This document shows, piece by piece, positions 50,117-59,807 of a stretch of 64,000 nt of DNA; position 1 is the first letter of the stretch; each line of letters starts with the position of its first letter. The position numbers and the translations under genes are program-made. Under the pieces are notes generated by a model, which saw only the letters and a program-made list of their open reading frames with translations, was not told the origin of the DNA and searched no databases. Source of the stretch: UBA5314 sp964635975. GTDB lineage: Bacteria; Bacillota; Syntrophomonadia; Syntrophomonadales; Syntrophomonadaceae. The stretch is from the NCBI GenBank assembly GCA_964635975.1, contig CAZWPO010000010.1, forward strand, positions 30,936-94,935. Reading direction: 5' to 3'.

Positions 50117-53100
50117 ATGGAGAACGGTTTTGTTCATTTACATAATCATTCTGAATACAGCCTGTTGGATGGCGCCAGCCGCATCAAGGATATGGTAAGA
50201 AAAGCGGCAGAATTAGGGATGCCAGCACTGGCTATCACTGATCATGGCGTTCTCTATGGTGTAATAGATTTCTTTCGGGAAGCCACAAAACAGGGTATCA
50301 AACCCATCATTGGCTGTGAAGTCTATGTCGCGCCGAGGAGTCGATTGGACCGGGAACCGCGAATAGACGACAACATGTACCACCTGGTGCTGCTCTGCAA
50401 AGACGAGGAAGGCTATCGTAATCTCGTGCAGCTGGTAAGCCGGGCATATCTGGAGGGATTTTATTATAAACCACGAGTGGACCGGGAGATCCTCGAGCAG
50501 TACAGCAGTGGGCTCATTGCCATGTCTGCCTGCCTGGCCGGAGAGATACCGCAGAGGCTGCTGGAGGAACGTTATGAAGAGGCCCGGGCAACCGCTCTGT
50601 ATTATGATTCCCTGTTTGGAAGGGGCAATTTTTACCTGGAACTTCAGGACCACGACATCAACGAAGAGAAGCTGGTATGCAGCGAATTAGCACGATTGAG
50701 CGAAGAAACCGGCATACCGCTGGTTGCGACTAATGACTTTCATTATATAAACCGATCCGATGCTGAAGTTCATGATGTGCTTCTATGCATTCAAACCGGT
50801 TCCGTTGTCAGCGATGAAAAGCGTATGCGATTCCCGGGCAGCGAGTTCTACATGAAGAGTGAAGAGGAAATGCGCGCATTATTCGCCGGTCATCCTCAAG
50901 CTCTGGACAATACTCTAAGAATCGCTGAGCGATGCAGCCTGGAGTTCACTTTTGGCGAGTTCCATCTACCCGCTTATGATCTGCCCGAGGGATTGAGTCC
51001 CGAAGATTATCTCAGCCGGATGGCCCACGAGAGATTTGTGGATAAATACCCACCAGAAAGGCATGATGCCAGGGAGCGCCTGGAATATGAGCTGCGGGTG
51101 ATAAACCAGATGGGGTTTGCCGGTTACTTTTTGATCGTCCAGGACCTGGTGAATTGGGCCAGAAGCCATTCCGTCCCAGTGGGACCCGGCAGGGGGTCTG
51201 CGGCTGGAAGCCTGGTTTCATATGTGCTGGGCATTACCAATATCGAACCCATTGCTTATGGCCTGCTTTTTGAGAGATTCCTTAATCCAGAACGCGTGAG
51301 CATGCCTGATATCGACATAGACTTCTGCTTTGAAAAGCGAGACCAGGTTATAGAATATATCATCAGCAAGTATGGAGCCGACCGGGTTGCCCAGATTATC
51401 ACCTTCGGAACCATGGCCGCTCGGGCAGCCATCCGTGATGTGGGCCGTGCCCTGGATATTCCCTATGGAGAAGTGGACCGGATTGCCAAGATGGTCCCGG
51501 CCGAATTGGGCGTGACTATCAAACGCGCGCTGGAAATATCATCTGATCTGATTCAAGCCTGCCAGCATGATTACAATGCCCGACGAATAATAGAAATCGC
51601 CCAGGCCCTGGAAGGCATGCCGCGCCATGCCTCCATACATGCCGCCGGGGTGGTTATCGGTAAGGAGCAGCTGTCTACATTGCTTCCATTGCAGAGAACC
51701 AGTGAAGGGCATGTACTGACCCAGTTCACCAAGGAGACGGTGGAAGATATCGGACTTTTAAAGATGGATATTCTGGGATTGCGAACCCTTACCGTAATAG
51801 ACCGTGCGGTTGGAATTATAGAAAAAACCAGGGGTATCAGAGTGGATATCGACAAGCTGCCCCTTGATGATGCCGGTGTCTACAAGCTTTTGAGCGAGGG
51901 CGATACGATAGGAGTATTCCAGCTGGAGAGCGACGGTCTCCGCCGCATCCTAAGCGAGATGAAGCCCAACCGTTTTGAGGACCTGATCGCGGTTATCGCC
52001 CTTTACCGTCCAGGGCCTCTGGGAAGCGGGATGGTTGAGGATTTTATAAAATGCAAGCACGGACGCCAGGAGATCGAATACCTGCACCCCCTTCTGCAGG
52101 ACGTTTTGGAAGAAACCTATGGCGTCATCTTGTACCAGGAGCAGGTTATGAGGGTGGCCAGCGATTTGGCGGACTTTTCCATGGGGGAGGCCGATGTGCT
52201 GAGAAGGGCTATGGGAAAGAAGAAACCTTCCGAGCTCATGGCATTGAGAGACAAATTCGTATCCGGGGCGCAGAATAAGAATATTGACCGGGAAGTAGCC
52301 AGCCATCTTTTCGATTTGATGGAGAGCTTTGCCGGATATGGTTTCAATAAGAGCCATTCAGCCGCCTATGCGCTTATTTCCTATCAGACCGCCTATTTAA
52401 AGGCATATTATCCGGTTGAATACATGTGCGCCTTTTTAAGCAGTGTCATAGATAACCAGGACCGGGTCGTATTCTATCTAAAAGAATGCAAGCGCAGGAA
52501 TATCGGGGTTTTACCCCCTGATATCAATGAGAGTTTTGAGAATTTTACGGTGGCCGCGGGAAGCATCCGTTTCGGTTTGGGAGCTATTAAGAACGTGGGT
52601 TATAACACCGTTAAGAACATCGTCAGTACACGCAAGCAGGGTCCATTCACATCCCTATTCGACTTCTGCAAACGGATCGATCTCACTATGATCAACCGGC
52701 GTATGCTCGAGAATATTATAGCGGCAGGCTGCTTCGACTCGCTGGGCATCAGCAGGAGGGAAGCGCTGTCGGTAATGGATGAATGCCTGTCCCTGGCAGC
52801 TCATATCAAGCAGAGCGAGTCCAGCCAGCAAATGTCACTTTTCGGCGACCAGGCTGCTCTTACTACAGAGCCGGTTCCACCTATCAAGGGAGAAATGGAT
52901 TTTATGGAACGCTTAAACCGCGAAAAAGAGGTGTTGGGTTTTTACGTTTCCGGCAATCCTCTCGACCGATACCTGGAGATTTTGCCCCTGGTAGTAAACA
53001 GCGATATCGCAGAGCTGGGAGGGCTGGGAGACGAACGTTATGTCAGGGTGGCGGGGATAGTGAGCAATTACAGCCGTAAAATCAGCCGCAAGGGGGAAAG

Positions 53101-53509
53101 TTATGCGCGTTTTTCTCTGGAGGATCTGAGTGGCCGCATCGAAGTTTTGGTCTTTCCAACCGCTTTGAGAAATAACGGGCAGCAGATCCGACCCGATGCT
53201 CCTTTGATCGTCGAAGGCTTCCTTGATTTTAAGGATGAGAGTCCGAAGATATCGTTGCGCAAAGCTTTGCCGCTGCCGGAGCAGGTGCAGGAATTATTTG
53301 TTAGACTGAATGGAGAGGCCGATGATGAGAGAATCAAAGGCAAGCTCCTGAAGATTCTGGTGAATTATCCCGGAATGCTGGATGTCATACTGTTGCTCAA
53401 AGGAAACAAGGGCATAGTTCTTAATGATCCTTTCCATGTTGCAGCCAATAATGAATTGAAACAAAAATTACAGGACCTTTATGGGAAATACAATGTCTGG
53501 TTCAATTAA
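50117..53509 (+). CDS. dnaE: DNA polymerase III alpha subunit
   Basis: 1130 residues from ATG 50117 (AAGGAG 6 bases upstream; the frame to 50081 lacks an SD). PHP domain (VHLHNHSEYSLLDGASR; TDHGVLYGVIDF), palm with catalytic acids in PDIDIDF (397-403) and the PGRGSAAGSLVSYVLG motif, helix-hairpin-helix and a C-terminal OB fold (YVRVAGIVSNYSRKISRKG). Full length for DnaE1. It replicates DNA in the replisome. Next to mtrB, pfkA and pyk; in many Firmicutes dnaE neighbours accDA-pfkA-pyk, so accDA is missing here. Confidence 0.97.
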   Translation: MENGFVHLHNHSEYSLLDGASRIKDMVRKAAELGMPALAITDHGVLYGVIDFFREATKQGIKPIIGCEVYVAPRSRLDREPRIDDNMYHLVLLCKDEEGYRNLVQLVSRAYLEGFYYKPRVDREILEQYSSGLIAMSACLAGEIPQRLLEERYEEARATALYYDSLFGRGNFYLELQDHDINEEKLVCSELARLSEETGIPLVATNDFHYINRSDAEVHDVLLCIQTGSVVSDEKRMRFPGSEFYMKSEEEMRALFAGHPQALDNTLRIAERCSLEFTFGEFHLPAYDLPEGLSPEDYLSRMAHERFVDKYPPERHDARERLEYELRVINQMGFAGYFLIVQDLVNWARSHSVPVGPGRGSAAGSLVSYVLGITNIEPIAYGLLFERFLNPERVSMPDIDIDFCFEKRDQVIEYIISKYGADRVAQIITFGTMAARAAIRDVGRALDIPYGEVDRIAKMVPAELGVTIKRALEISSDLIQACQHDYNARRIIEIAQALEGMPRHASIHAAGVVIGKEQLSTLLPLQRTSEGHVLTQFTKETVEDIGLLKMDILGLRTLTVIDRAVGIIEKTRGIRVDIDKLPLDDAGVYKLLSEGDTIGVFQLESDGLRRILSEMKPNRFEDLIAVIALYRPGPLGSGMVEDFIKCKHGRQEIEYLHPLLQDVLEETYGVILYQEQVMRVASDLADFSMGEADVLRRAMGKKKPSELMALRDKFVSGAQNKNIDREVASHLFDLMESFAGYGFNKSHSAAYALISYQTAYLKAYYPVEYMCAFLSSVIDNQDRVVFYLKECKRRNIGVLPPDINESFENFTVAAGSIRFGLGAIKNVGYNTVKNIVSTRKQGPFTSLFDFCKRIDLTMINRRMLENIIAAGCFDSLGISRREALSVMDECLSLAAHIKQSESSQQMSLFGDQAALTTEPVPPIKGEMDFMERLNREKEVLGFYVSGNPLDRYLEILPLVVNSDIAELGGLGDERYVRVAGIVSNYSRKISRKGESYARFSLEDLSGRIEVLVFPTALRNNGQQIRPDAPLIVEGFLDFKDESPKISLRKALPLPEQVQELFVRLNGEADDERIKGKLLKILVNYPGMLDVILLLKGNKGIVLNDPFHVAANNELKQKLQDLYGKYNVWFN

Positions 53510-53532
53510 ATGCTAGAGGAGGAGTCAGGTGC

Positions 53533-53799
53533 ATGAACAGCGGGTTTATAGGAGATGACTATATTGTAGTAAAAGCACTGGAAAACGGGGTTACTATTAT
53601 TGGTTTGAGCCGGGGAAAAGACACCAGGTTTACTCACACCGAGAAATTGGATAAGGGAGAAATTATGATATTCCAGTTTACCGAATTTACTTCTGCAGTA
53701 AAAATTAGGGGCCGGGCAGAAGTTACCCATCGCTATGGCAGCGTTCAAAGCGAGGGGCCAACCACAGTTCGCTCTGAAGGTAAACACCAGGAAAAATAG
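53533..53799 (+). CDS. mtrB: TRAP, trp RNA-binding attenuation protein
   Basis: 88 residues, ATG with GGAGG. It aligns over its length with Bacillus MtrB: VVKALENGVTIIGLSRGKDT, then HTEKLDKGEIMIFQFTEFTS, then AVKIRGRAEV. The RNA-binding triad is conserved as Lys38, Lys57 and Arg59, and one tryptophan-contact Thr (Thr31) is kept while the other is Ser26. The C-terminal 18 residues are an extra Ser/Glu-rich tail. TRAP forms an 11- or 12-mer ring that, with tryptophan, binds (G/U)AG repeats in trp leaders. No trp gene is in the window. Lies 23 bases after dnaE, probably co-transcribed. Confidence 0.92.
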   Translation: MNSGFIGDDYIVVKALENGVTIIGLSRGKDTRFTHTEKLDKGEIMIFQFTEFTSAVKIRGRAEVTHRYGSVQSEGPTTVRSEGKHQEK

Positions 53800-53885
53800 A
53801 CGTTTCCACAGGCACCCAGTAGAACCTCAACGTGCTGAACAGTAAAAATTGGCCTGTTATGCTTAACAGCCAAGGGGGATTTATC

Positions 53886-54842
53886 TTGACCAGGATAGCC
53901 GTGCTGACCAGCGGAGGAGACGCACCGGGCATGAATGCTGCTATCAGGGCAGTAGTGAGGGCAGGACTTTTCAGGGAATTCGAGGTTTTCGGAGTCTTGA
54001 AGGGTTTTGAAGGGCTGATCAATGGGAACTTGCGGGCGATGAATCCGGGGTCTGTCGCTGATATAATTCATCGCGGGGGCACTATTTTGCAGACTTCGAG
54101 ATCAAAAGACTTCCTGGAACTCAGCGGCCGGGAGAAGGCATGGTCGCTACTCCAGCAAAACGGTATCGAGCATCTGATAGTTATCGGCGGCAACGGCAGC
54201 CTTAAAGGTGCTTATGAACTCTCCAAGTTGGGTATCAATGTAGTTGGGATTCCAGCCACCATAGATAACGATATCGTCTATACTAAATCTATAGGTTTTG
54301 ATACCGCAGTCAACACCGCCCTGGAGGCTATCAATCGCATACGTGATACTGCCACCAGCCATGGGCGGATTTTTATTATCGAAGTGATGGGAAGGCGCTG
54401 CGGGGAAATCGCCCTCAGTGCAGGAGTAGCCGGAGGAGCGGAATCAATTCTCATACCGGAAATAGAGAGCGACCTGGAGGCGGTGGTCGACAAAATACTA
54501 AAGGGCACCCGTCGCGGAAAACTGCACAGCATCATTGTGGTGGCGGAGGGCGCCTACCCGATCATGGAGCTCCGGGATTTTCTTTTCAATCGGACCGGCC
54601 AGGATGTGCGGGTAAGCATATTGGGGCATATCCAACGGGGAGGGACGCCAACCGCGGTAGATCGTATTTTAGCTTCCTGGATGGGAAAAGCGGCTGTGGA
54701 CTATATATATGAGGAGCAAAAGAATGTCATGGTGGCATCCCAACAGGACCGATTTATTCCTGTACCGCTGCCAGAAGTGATCAAAGGCAGCCGAACCCTG
54801 GAATTAGGTATGTTTGAAATCGCCCGGGTGCTGTCTATGTAG
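53886..54842 (+). CDS. pfkA: 6-Phosphofructokinase, with Asp103-to-Asn change
   Basis: 318 residues from TTG 53886 (AAGGGGG 7 bases upstream), the exact usual length. ATP-type layout: LTSGGDAPGMNAAIRAVVR, PATIDNDIVYTKSIGFDTA, EVMGRRCGEIAL, ILGHIQRGGTPTAVDR. The GGDGS motif, whose Asp103 binds Mg2+ in the E. coli enzyme, reads GGNGS here, with Asn at position 103; the catalytic Asp in TIDND is kept. Activity may be lowered or changed. In a fatty-acid-oxidising syntroph the pathway runs mainly toward gluconeogenesis, so loss of forward activity is plausible. Followed by pyk after 60 bases. Confidence 0.93.
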   Translation: MTRIAVLTSGGDAPGMNAAIRAVVRAGLFREFEVFGVLKGFEGLINGNLRAMNPGSVADIIHRGGTILQTSRSKDFLELSGREKAWSLLQQNGIEHLIVIGGNGSLKGAYELSKLGINVVGIPATIDNDIVYTKSIGFDTAVNTALEAINRIRDTATSHGRIFIIEVMGRRCGEIALSAGVAGGAESILIPEIESDLEAVVDKILKGTRRGKLHSIIVVAEGAYPIMELRDFLFNRTGQDVRVSILGHIQRGGTPTAVDRILASWMGKAAVDYIYEEQKNVMVASQQDRFIPVPLPEVIKGSRTLELGMFEIARVLSM

Positions 54843-54902
54843 TGGACTGCACTAAAACCGACGGATATTAAGGCTTTATGAATAAAGGGGGAGTCGATTG
54901 AG

Positions 54903-56648
54903 ATGAGAAAAACCAAGATCATAGCTACTATAGGCCCGTCCTGCCAGGAAGTCCAGGTGCTGCAGGAGATGATGGAAGCGGGCATAAATGTAGCCCGGCT
55001 TAATTTTTCTCACGGGACTCATGAAGATCATCAGACGCGCATCGAAAACCTTCGCCGGGCGGCCGATCTGTTTGGTAGACCCATAGCTATTATGCTGGAC
55101 ACCAAGGGCCCTGAGATCAGGACCGGAAAACTTGCTTCCGGTAAAATCAGCCTGAAGTGCGGCGAACTATTGACTCTGACGTCCCGGACCGTACCCGGGG
55201 ACATTCATGAAGTCCAGATAAGCTACACTGATCTTCCCGGTCAGGTCTCAGCAGGTGACAACATACTACTGGCAGACGGATTGATCAGCTTGATGGTTGA
55301 AGATACCAGTGAAACGGATATTGTCTGCCGGATTCTAAACGGCGGGGTGCTGGGTGAGAAAAAGGGAGTAAATGTGCCCGGTGTTCGTATAGGACTGCCT
55401 TTTATCAGTGAACAGGATCGGGCTGATATAGAATTCGGAATAAGAAACCAGGTTGATTTCATAGCGGCTTCATTTGTTCGCAGCGCTGAAGATGTTTTAG
55501 AAATCAGGAGAATAATCGAGCAGCATGAGGCAGATATCGATGTGATTGCCAAGATCGAAAGCCAGCAGGGTGTCGATGATCTGGATGATATCATAAAAGT
55601 AGCCGATGGTATAATGGTGGCCAGAGGCGACCTGGGAGTCGAAATTCCTGCAGAAGAAGTGCCGCTGGTGCAGAAGACCATCGTCGAGAAATGCAATAGA
55701 GCCGGCAAGATAGTTATCATCGCCACGCAGATGCTGGAATCCATGATTGTAAACCCCCGGCCTACCCGGGCTGAAGTCTCCGACGTCGCCAACGCGATTT
55801 TTGAGGGAGCGGACGCCATCATGCTTTCCGGGGAGACTGCCGCCGGCAGCTTCCCGGTTCTGGTCGTGAGCACTATGGCCAGGATAGCGGCCCGCACAGA
55901 GAACGTTCTGCCGTACAGTGAGATCCTGCGCAAGAAACGTCTGGAGGGCGATCTTTCAGTGACCGATGCCATAAGCTATGCCTGCTGCGCGACAGCTTCA
56001 AACTTGAATATACCAGCCATAATATGCTCTACCCGCAGTGGATACACGGCCAAAATGGTTGCCAAATACCGGCCTTTCGCATCGATTGTGGCCGCGACCC
56101 ATTCCAAACGGATCTACAACAAACTGGCCCTGGTCTGGGGAGTCTATCCGATCACTATCAAAGAGACCAGCGGTACTGATGAACTGTTCGCCGAGTCGAT
56201 TCAATGCGCACTGCAGGCAGGCTATATTGAGAACGGAGACATGGTGGTGATAACCGCTGGCATACCTGCCGGATCTGGAGCTACCAACATGATGAAAGTT
56301 CACGTGGTAGGGAACATCCTGGTTCAGGGAATGGGCATCGGAAAGGTGCCGTTCACAGGAAAAGTCAGGATGGTGACTTCTTTATCTGACCTGGAGAAGA
56401 TAGAGAAGGGTGAAGTGGTCGTTGCGATAGCGGCGAATCCAAATTTCGGGGCTTACCTGGACCGGATCGGTGCCCTGGTCGCCGAAGAAGGCGGCTTGAC
56501 TTCGGATGCGGCTATCATGGGCCTTAATGCCAATATTCCCGTGGTGGTAGGGGCCAGGGACGCAACCGTCATCCTGGAGAATGGTATGGTGGTGACGGTG
56601 GACACGGCCAGGGGGCGTATCTATGAAGGCACCGCTAGAGTATTATAG
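54903..56648 (+). CDS. pyk: Pyruvate kinase with C-terminal PEP-utiliser domain
   Basis: 581 residues. N-terminal barrel (TKIIATIGPSC; NFSHGTHEDH; MLDTKGPEIRTG), the signature IDVIAKIESQQGVDDLDDI and MVARGDLGVEIP, a regulatory domain, and a C-terminal PEP-synthase-like swivel domain (LVAEEGGLTSDAAIMGLNAN), as in Bacillus-type 580-590-residue enzymes. It makes pyruvate and ATP from PEP. Short gap after pfkA, same direction. All catalytic residues appear present. Confidence 0.96.
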   Translation: MRKTKIIATIGPSCQEVQVLQEMMEAGINVARLNFSHGTHEDHQTRIENLRRAADLFGRPIAIMLDTKGPEIRTGKLASGKISLKCGELLTLTSRTVPGDIHEVQISYTDLPGQVSAGDNILLADGLISLMVEDTSETDIVCRILNGGVLGEKKGVNVPGVRIGLPFISEQDRADIEFGIRNQVDFIAASFVRSAEDVLEIRRIIEQHEADIDVIAKIESQQGVDDLDDIIKVADGIMVARGDLGVEIPAEEVPLVQKTIVEKCNRAGKIVIIATQMLESMIVNPRPTRAEVSDVANAIFEGADAIMLSGETAAGSFPVLVVSTMARIAARTENVLPYSEILRKKRLEGDLSVTDAISYACCATASNLNIPAIICSTRSGYTAKMVAKYRPFASIVAATHSKRIYNKLALVWGVYPITIKETSGTDELFAESIQCALQAGYIENGDMVVITAGIPAGSGATNMMKVHVVGNILVQGMGIGKVPFTGKVRMVTSLSDLEKIEKGEVVVAIAANPNFGAYLDRIGALVAEEGGLTSDAAIMGLNANIPVVVGARDATVILENGMVVTVDTARGRIYEGTARVL

Positions 56649-56712
56649 ACGGTGACTATTGTATCGAGGACCAAGGTCATATATTCCAGAAATGTAAACA
56701 TTAAATAAGGAA

Positions 56713-57063
56713 CTAGGGCCTAAACTTGCGCTGGCCATTCTCATCAAAAGTTGTTCTGAGATGCAATTCAGTCAGCGAAATGAACAGGATGGCGCTGACG
56801 AAAGACAATGCCATCGATGCTAGCAAGCCCATAGGATTGGGCTCAAACAAGTAGAAGAATATACCGATACTGGATGCGGCGATGCCGGCATAGATCATCA
56901 TATCGCTCGCGTAACGATTGGCTTCTTCCCAGGTATCTTCGTTTCTTTTAGCTCTTCTGGTCCTATATCCCCAAAAATGGTTATAAGGTGGTGGATTGAG
57001 CCAATAATAACTGCCAATCACCAAAAAGATTATTCCAAATAGTATATTTAAAAAAAGATACAA
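56713..57063 (-). CDS. SdpI-family membrane protein (copy A)
   Basis: 116 residues from TTG 57063, with GGGGGGAG upstream. Three membrane segments; SdpI-type signature GYRTRRAKRNEDTWEEANRY. SdpI of Bacillus gives immunity to the SdpC toxin, but most homologues have no known role. Closely related to the next gene (57218); tandem duplication likely. Confidence 0.85.
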   Translation of the reverse strand: MYLFLNILFGIIFLVIGSYYWLNPPPYNHFWGYRTRRAKRNEDTWEEANRYASDMMIYAGIAASSIGIFFYLFEPNPMGLLASMALSFVSAILFISLTELHLRTTFDENGQRKFRP

Positions 57064-57217
57064 TCGGTTCTCCCCCCGTCATGGCCGGTCTACCTATATC
57101 GAGTTAAAACAAAGAGCGCTATTGATGATAATATATCGAATTCCTGCGATAACCACAATATGCGGTGGGCATTATTGTTGAGGCACTCAACAGCTGCCGT
57201 ATCAGGCCTGCAAATCA

Positions 57218-57586
57218 TCATCGGTCAAATATTCTTACGGCATTCTTTCGCTCGCCATTTTCATCAAACACTGTGATCAGATGAAACTCGGTCAGAGAAA
57301 GGAAGAGGGCGGCACTGATTATTGAGAATACCACTGATGCCAGCAGGCCAAGAGGATTAGGTTCAAACGCGTAGAAAAAAAGGCCGATCGCAGATGACGC
57401 TATGCCGGCGCAGACGAGCATATCTGCGGCATAACGATTGGCTTCTTCCCAGGAATCCTCATTTTTGGAGGACCGCCTGGTCCTATATCCAAATGATCCG
57501 TTTATGTACAGCGGGGGATTGAGCCGATAATAGCAGCCGGCGATCAGAAGGGCGATCCCCAACAGCAGATTGATAAATAGATACAA
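57218..57586 (-). CDS. SdpI-family membrane protein (copy B)
   Basis: 122 residues from TTG 57586, which matches the start of copy A (MYLFIN vs MYLFLN) and has GGGGG 10 bases upstream; the frame is open to 57724. Same three membrane segments and GYRTRRSSKNEDSWEEANRY signature, then FEPNPLGLLASVVFS. No toxin gene of the SdpC type is near. Confidence 0.83.
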   Translation of the reverse strand: MYLFINLLLGIALLIAGCYYRLNPPLYINGSFGYRTRRSSKNEDSWEEANRYAADMLVCAGIASSAIGLFFYAFEPNPLGLLASVVFSIISAALFLSLTEFHLITVFDENGERKNAVRIFDR

Positions 57587-57726
57587 CCTATCCACCCCCT
57601 TTTTATATGCATGATCATCTACCGGGATACTAATTCCAGCACACATTTCTGACGTGCAACATAAGACAATAAAGTAACAAAATAACATTGATGATAATAT
57701 ATCGGAAATAAGCTGAAATGACAATA

Positions 57727-57763
57727 TAAAAAAAGGGCTTCACATGCCTGTGTGAAGCCCTTT
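57727..57763 (-). terminator. Terminator of the second crotonase/dehydrogenase operon
   Basis: AAAGGGCTTCACA pairs with TGTGAAGCCCTTT, followed on the minus strand by TTTTTTTATATTG. Between it and 57992 there are further small stems (GTTCGC/GCGAAC, CTCAAG/CTTGAG, GGGGAC/GTCCCC) but no gene. Confidence 0.9.
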
Positions 57764-57991
57764 GTGCGTTGCATACTTAATTATTATGGGAGATAGTTGA
57801 GATATTGAGAAATTGATATCCGTTCATCTTGAGAGCTTCGGACTGACCGAACAAAAAAAACAGTATAGAGAGTTCGCACAAGCGAACTGAGTGGTAAGTT
57901 ACTGGTCCGCAAAACAGCCTTTAACCTCAAGCATAAACCTTGAGAAAACTTAGAAATTGATCAGCCCGGGGACCAAAGATGTCCCCGGTCC

Positions 57992-58786
57992 CTATTTGCC
58001 CTTGAAGTCGGGCTGGCGTTTTTCGATAAAAGCACCCATACCTTCCTTTTGGTCCTCGGATGCGAACAACATAGACCATTTGGACTGTTCAAAACGGCAG
58101 CCAGCTTTGATGTCCATAGACATCGACATATTGACGCTCTGCTTGGCTGCCCGCAAAGCCAGTGGCGACTTTTTGGCTAATTTCCTGGCCATTTTCTTGG
58201 CCGCTTCCAGGGTTTCGCCAGCAGGAACAACCATGTTTACAAGGCCGGCTTTATCAGCCAGGGCGGCATTAAAATTGTCGCCAGTGTAAATCAACTGCTT
58301 GGCGATAGCAATGGAACAGCTGCGGGGAGTCCTCTGAGTCCCGCCTGCACCAGGGAATATTCCAATATTGACTTCCGGAAAGCCGAAAGTACAATTTTCT
58401 GCCGCGATGCGTATATCACAGGCCAAAACCAGTTCAAATCCACCGCCCAGGGCCAGGCCTTCGATGGCAGCGATGACGGGTTTGTTGTGGTCTTCAATAA
58501 TAAACATTACATCATGGCATTTATCCAGAAAATCAAGTGCTTCAAAAGCGTTGTAGTCGGCAACTGACTTGATATCAGCTCCAGCGGCAAAGGCCTTGTT
58601 ATTGCCAGTCAGGACGATGGCTCTCACATCAGGATCGTACATCAGCCCGGAAAAAACATCGTAAACATCATTGAGCAGCTGGTAGTTGATGGAATTGAAT
58701 GCCTTGGGGCGATTCAGCTGAACAACGGCGACCGAATCTTCAATGTTGAGCAATACTGTCTCATACTGCTTATCACGGTATGACAT
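57992..58786 (-). CDS. Enoyl-CoA hydratase / crotonase (copy 2)
   Basis: 264 residues, ATG with SD GGAGG. Crotonase motifs RPKAFNSINYQLL, AFAAGADIKSVA, EGLALGGGFELVLACDIRIA and the Glu region FPEVNIGIFPGAGGTQRTPRS. Same reaction class as the gene at 44757 but clearly diverged. It follows the dehydrogenase of the same operon by 37 bases. It may serve another chain length or growth condition. Confidence 0.94.
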   Translation of the reverse strand: MSYRDKQYETVLLNIEDSVAVVQLNRPKAFNSINYQLLNDVYDVFSGLMYDPDVRAIVLTGNNKAFAAGADIKSVADYNAFEALDFLDKCHDVMFIIEDHNKPVIAAIEGLALGGGFELVLACDIRIAAENCTFGFPEVNIGIFPGAGGTQRTPRSCSIAIAKQLIYTGDNFNAALADKAGLVNMVVPAGETLEAAKKMARKLAKKSPLALRAAKQSVNMSMSMDIKAGCRFEQSKWSMLFASEDQKEGMGAFIEKRQPDFKGK

Positions 58787-58823
58787 AAGCTGACCTCCTT
58801 ATTACCGGATTTACCGGGAGCTC

Positions 58824-59672
58824 TTACTTGTTGTAGTCGTAAAAGCCCTTCTTGGTCTTCATTCCCAACCAGCCTGCGCGTACATACTGTTTCAGGGGAG
58901 CAGCGGGGCGGTATTTCGGATCGCCAGTTTCTTCATAAAGGGTGTTGCAAACTTCCAACGCTATATCGATGCCCACCAGGTCGGCAAGAGTCAGGGGACC
59001 CATGGGCCATCCTGCCCCCAGTTTCATAGCGGTATCGATATCGGCAACGCTGGCCAGACCTTCATAGAGAATGAAAGCGGCTTCATTTATGCCGGGGACC
59101 AATATGCGATTGACCACGAAGCCCGGGCCTTCCTTAACCTGAATAGGCTTTTTGCCGATAGCCAGAGAAAGAGCAAAAACGGCATCAACACTGTCCTGAG
59201 AGGTTTGCGCTGCTGCAATGACTTCAACTAGCTTCATAATCTGGGCAGGATTGAAGAAATGCATACCAACTACCTTGTCGGGGCGTTTGTAGGCGGTGGC
59301 GATTTCAGTTATGGGCAGCGCGGAAGTGTTGGTCGCAACGATGACATCGTCTTTCACTATGTTGGAAAGTTTGCCGTATACGTCTTTTTTAATAGCCATT
59401 TTTTCGAGAACGGTCTCCAGGACGAAATCTACATCGGCAATATCTTCCAATTTAATAGTGCCGGTGATTTTGAGGCCATCTGCAGTGCCTGCTGGGACCT
59501 GACCCTTATCTTCCTGCTTGGCGACGCCCTTCTTGACATTGGCTATGCAGCGGTCTACGACTTCCTGGACGATATCATAGACGATAACTTCCTTGCCGGC
59601 AGCGGCAAAAGCCCAAACTATGCCTGTACCCATGGTACCCGCACCCAAAACAGCAATCTTATTAATCTCCAT
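58824..59672 (-). CDS. 3-Hydroxyacyl-CoA dehydrogenase (copy 2)
   Basis: 282 residues, ATG with SD GGGGG. Rossmann motif GAGTMGTGIVWAFAAAG, HFFNPAQIMKLVEVIAA and DTAMKLGAGWPMGPLTLADLVG. NAD+-dependent oxidation of 3-hydroxybutyryl-CoA is expected. The gene order dehydrogenase-crotonase is reversed compared with the main butyrate operon. A weaker sigma-54-like promoter lies about 140 bases upstream. Confidence 0.94.
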   Translation of the reverse strand: MEINKIAVLGAGTMGTGIVWAFAAAGKEVIVYDIVQEVVDRCIANVKKGVAKQEDKGQVPAGTADGLKITGTIKLEDIADVDFVLETVLEKMAIKKDVYGKLSNIVKDDVIVATNTSALPITEIATAYKRPDKVVGMHFFNPAQIMKLVEVIAAAQTSQDSVDAVFALSLAIGKKPIQVKEGPGFVVNRILVPGINEAAFILYEGLASVADIDTAMKLGAGWPMGPLTLADLVGIDIALEVCNTLYEETGDPKYRPAAPLKQYVRAGWLGMKTKKGFYDYNK

Positions 59673-59807
59673 AATTTTATAAACCCCCTTATTTTAATTC
59701 TCTATAAGCAAATGCCAGGCGTATAAGCCTGTTATTTAGCTTCTATATTTTTGCTTAAGTTCACCTCCTCGAAAAATATAGTCAAAACATCCCCTAACAA
59801 AATATTT

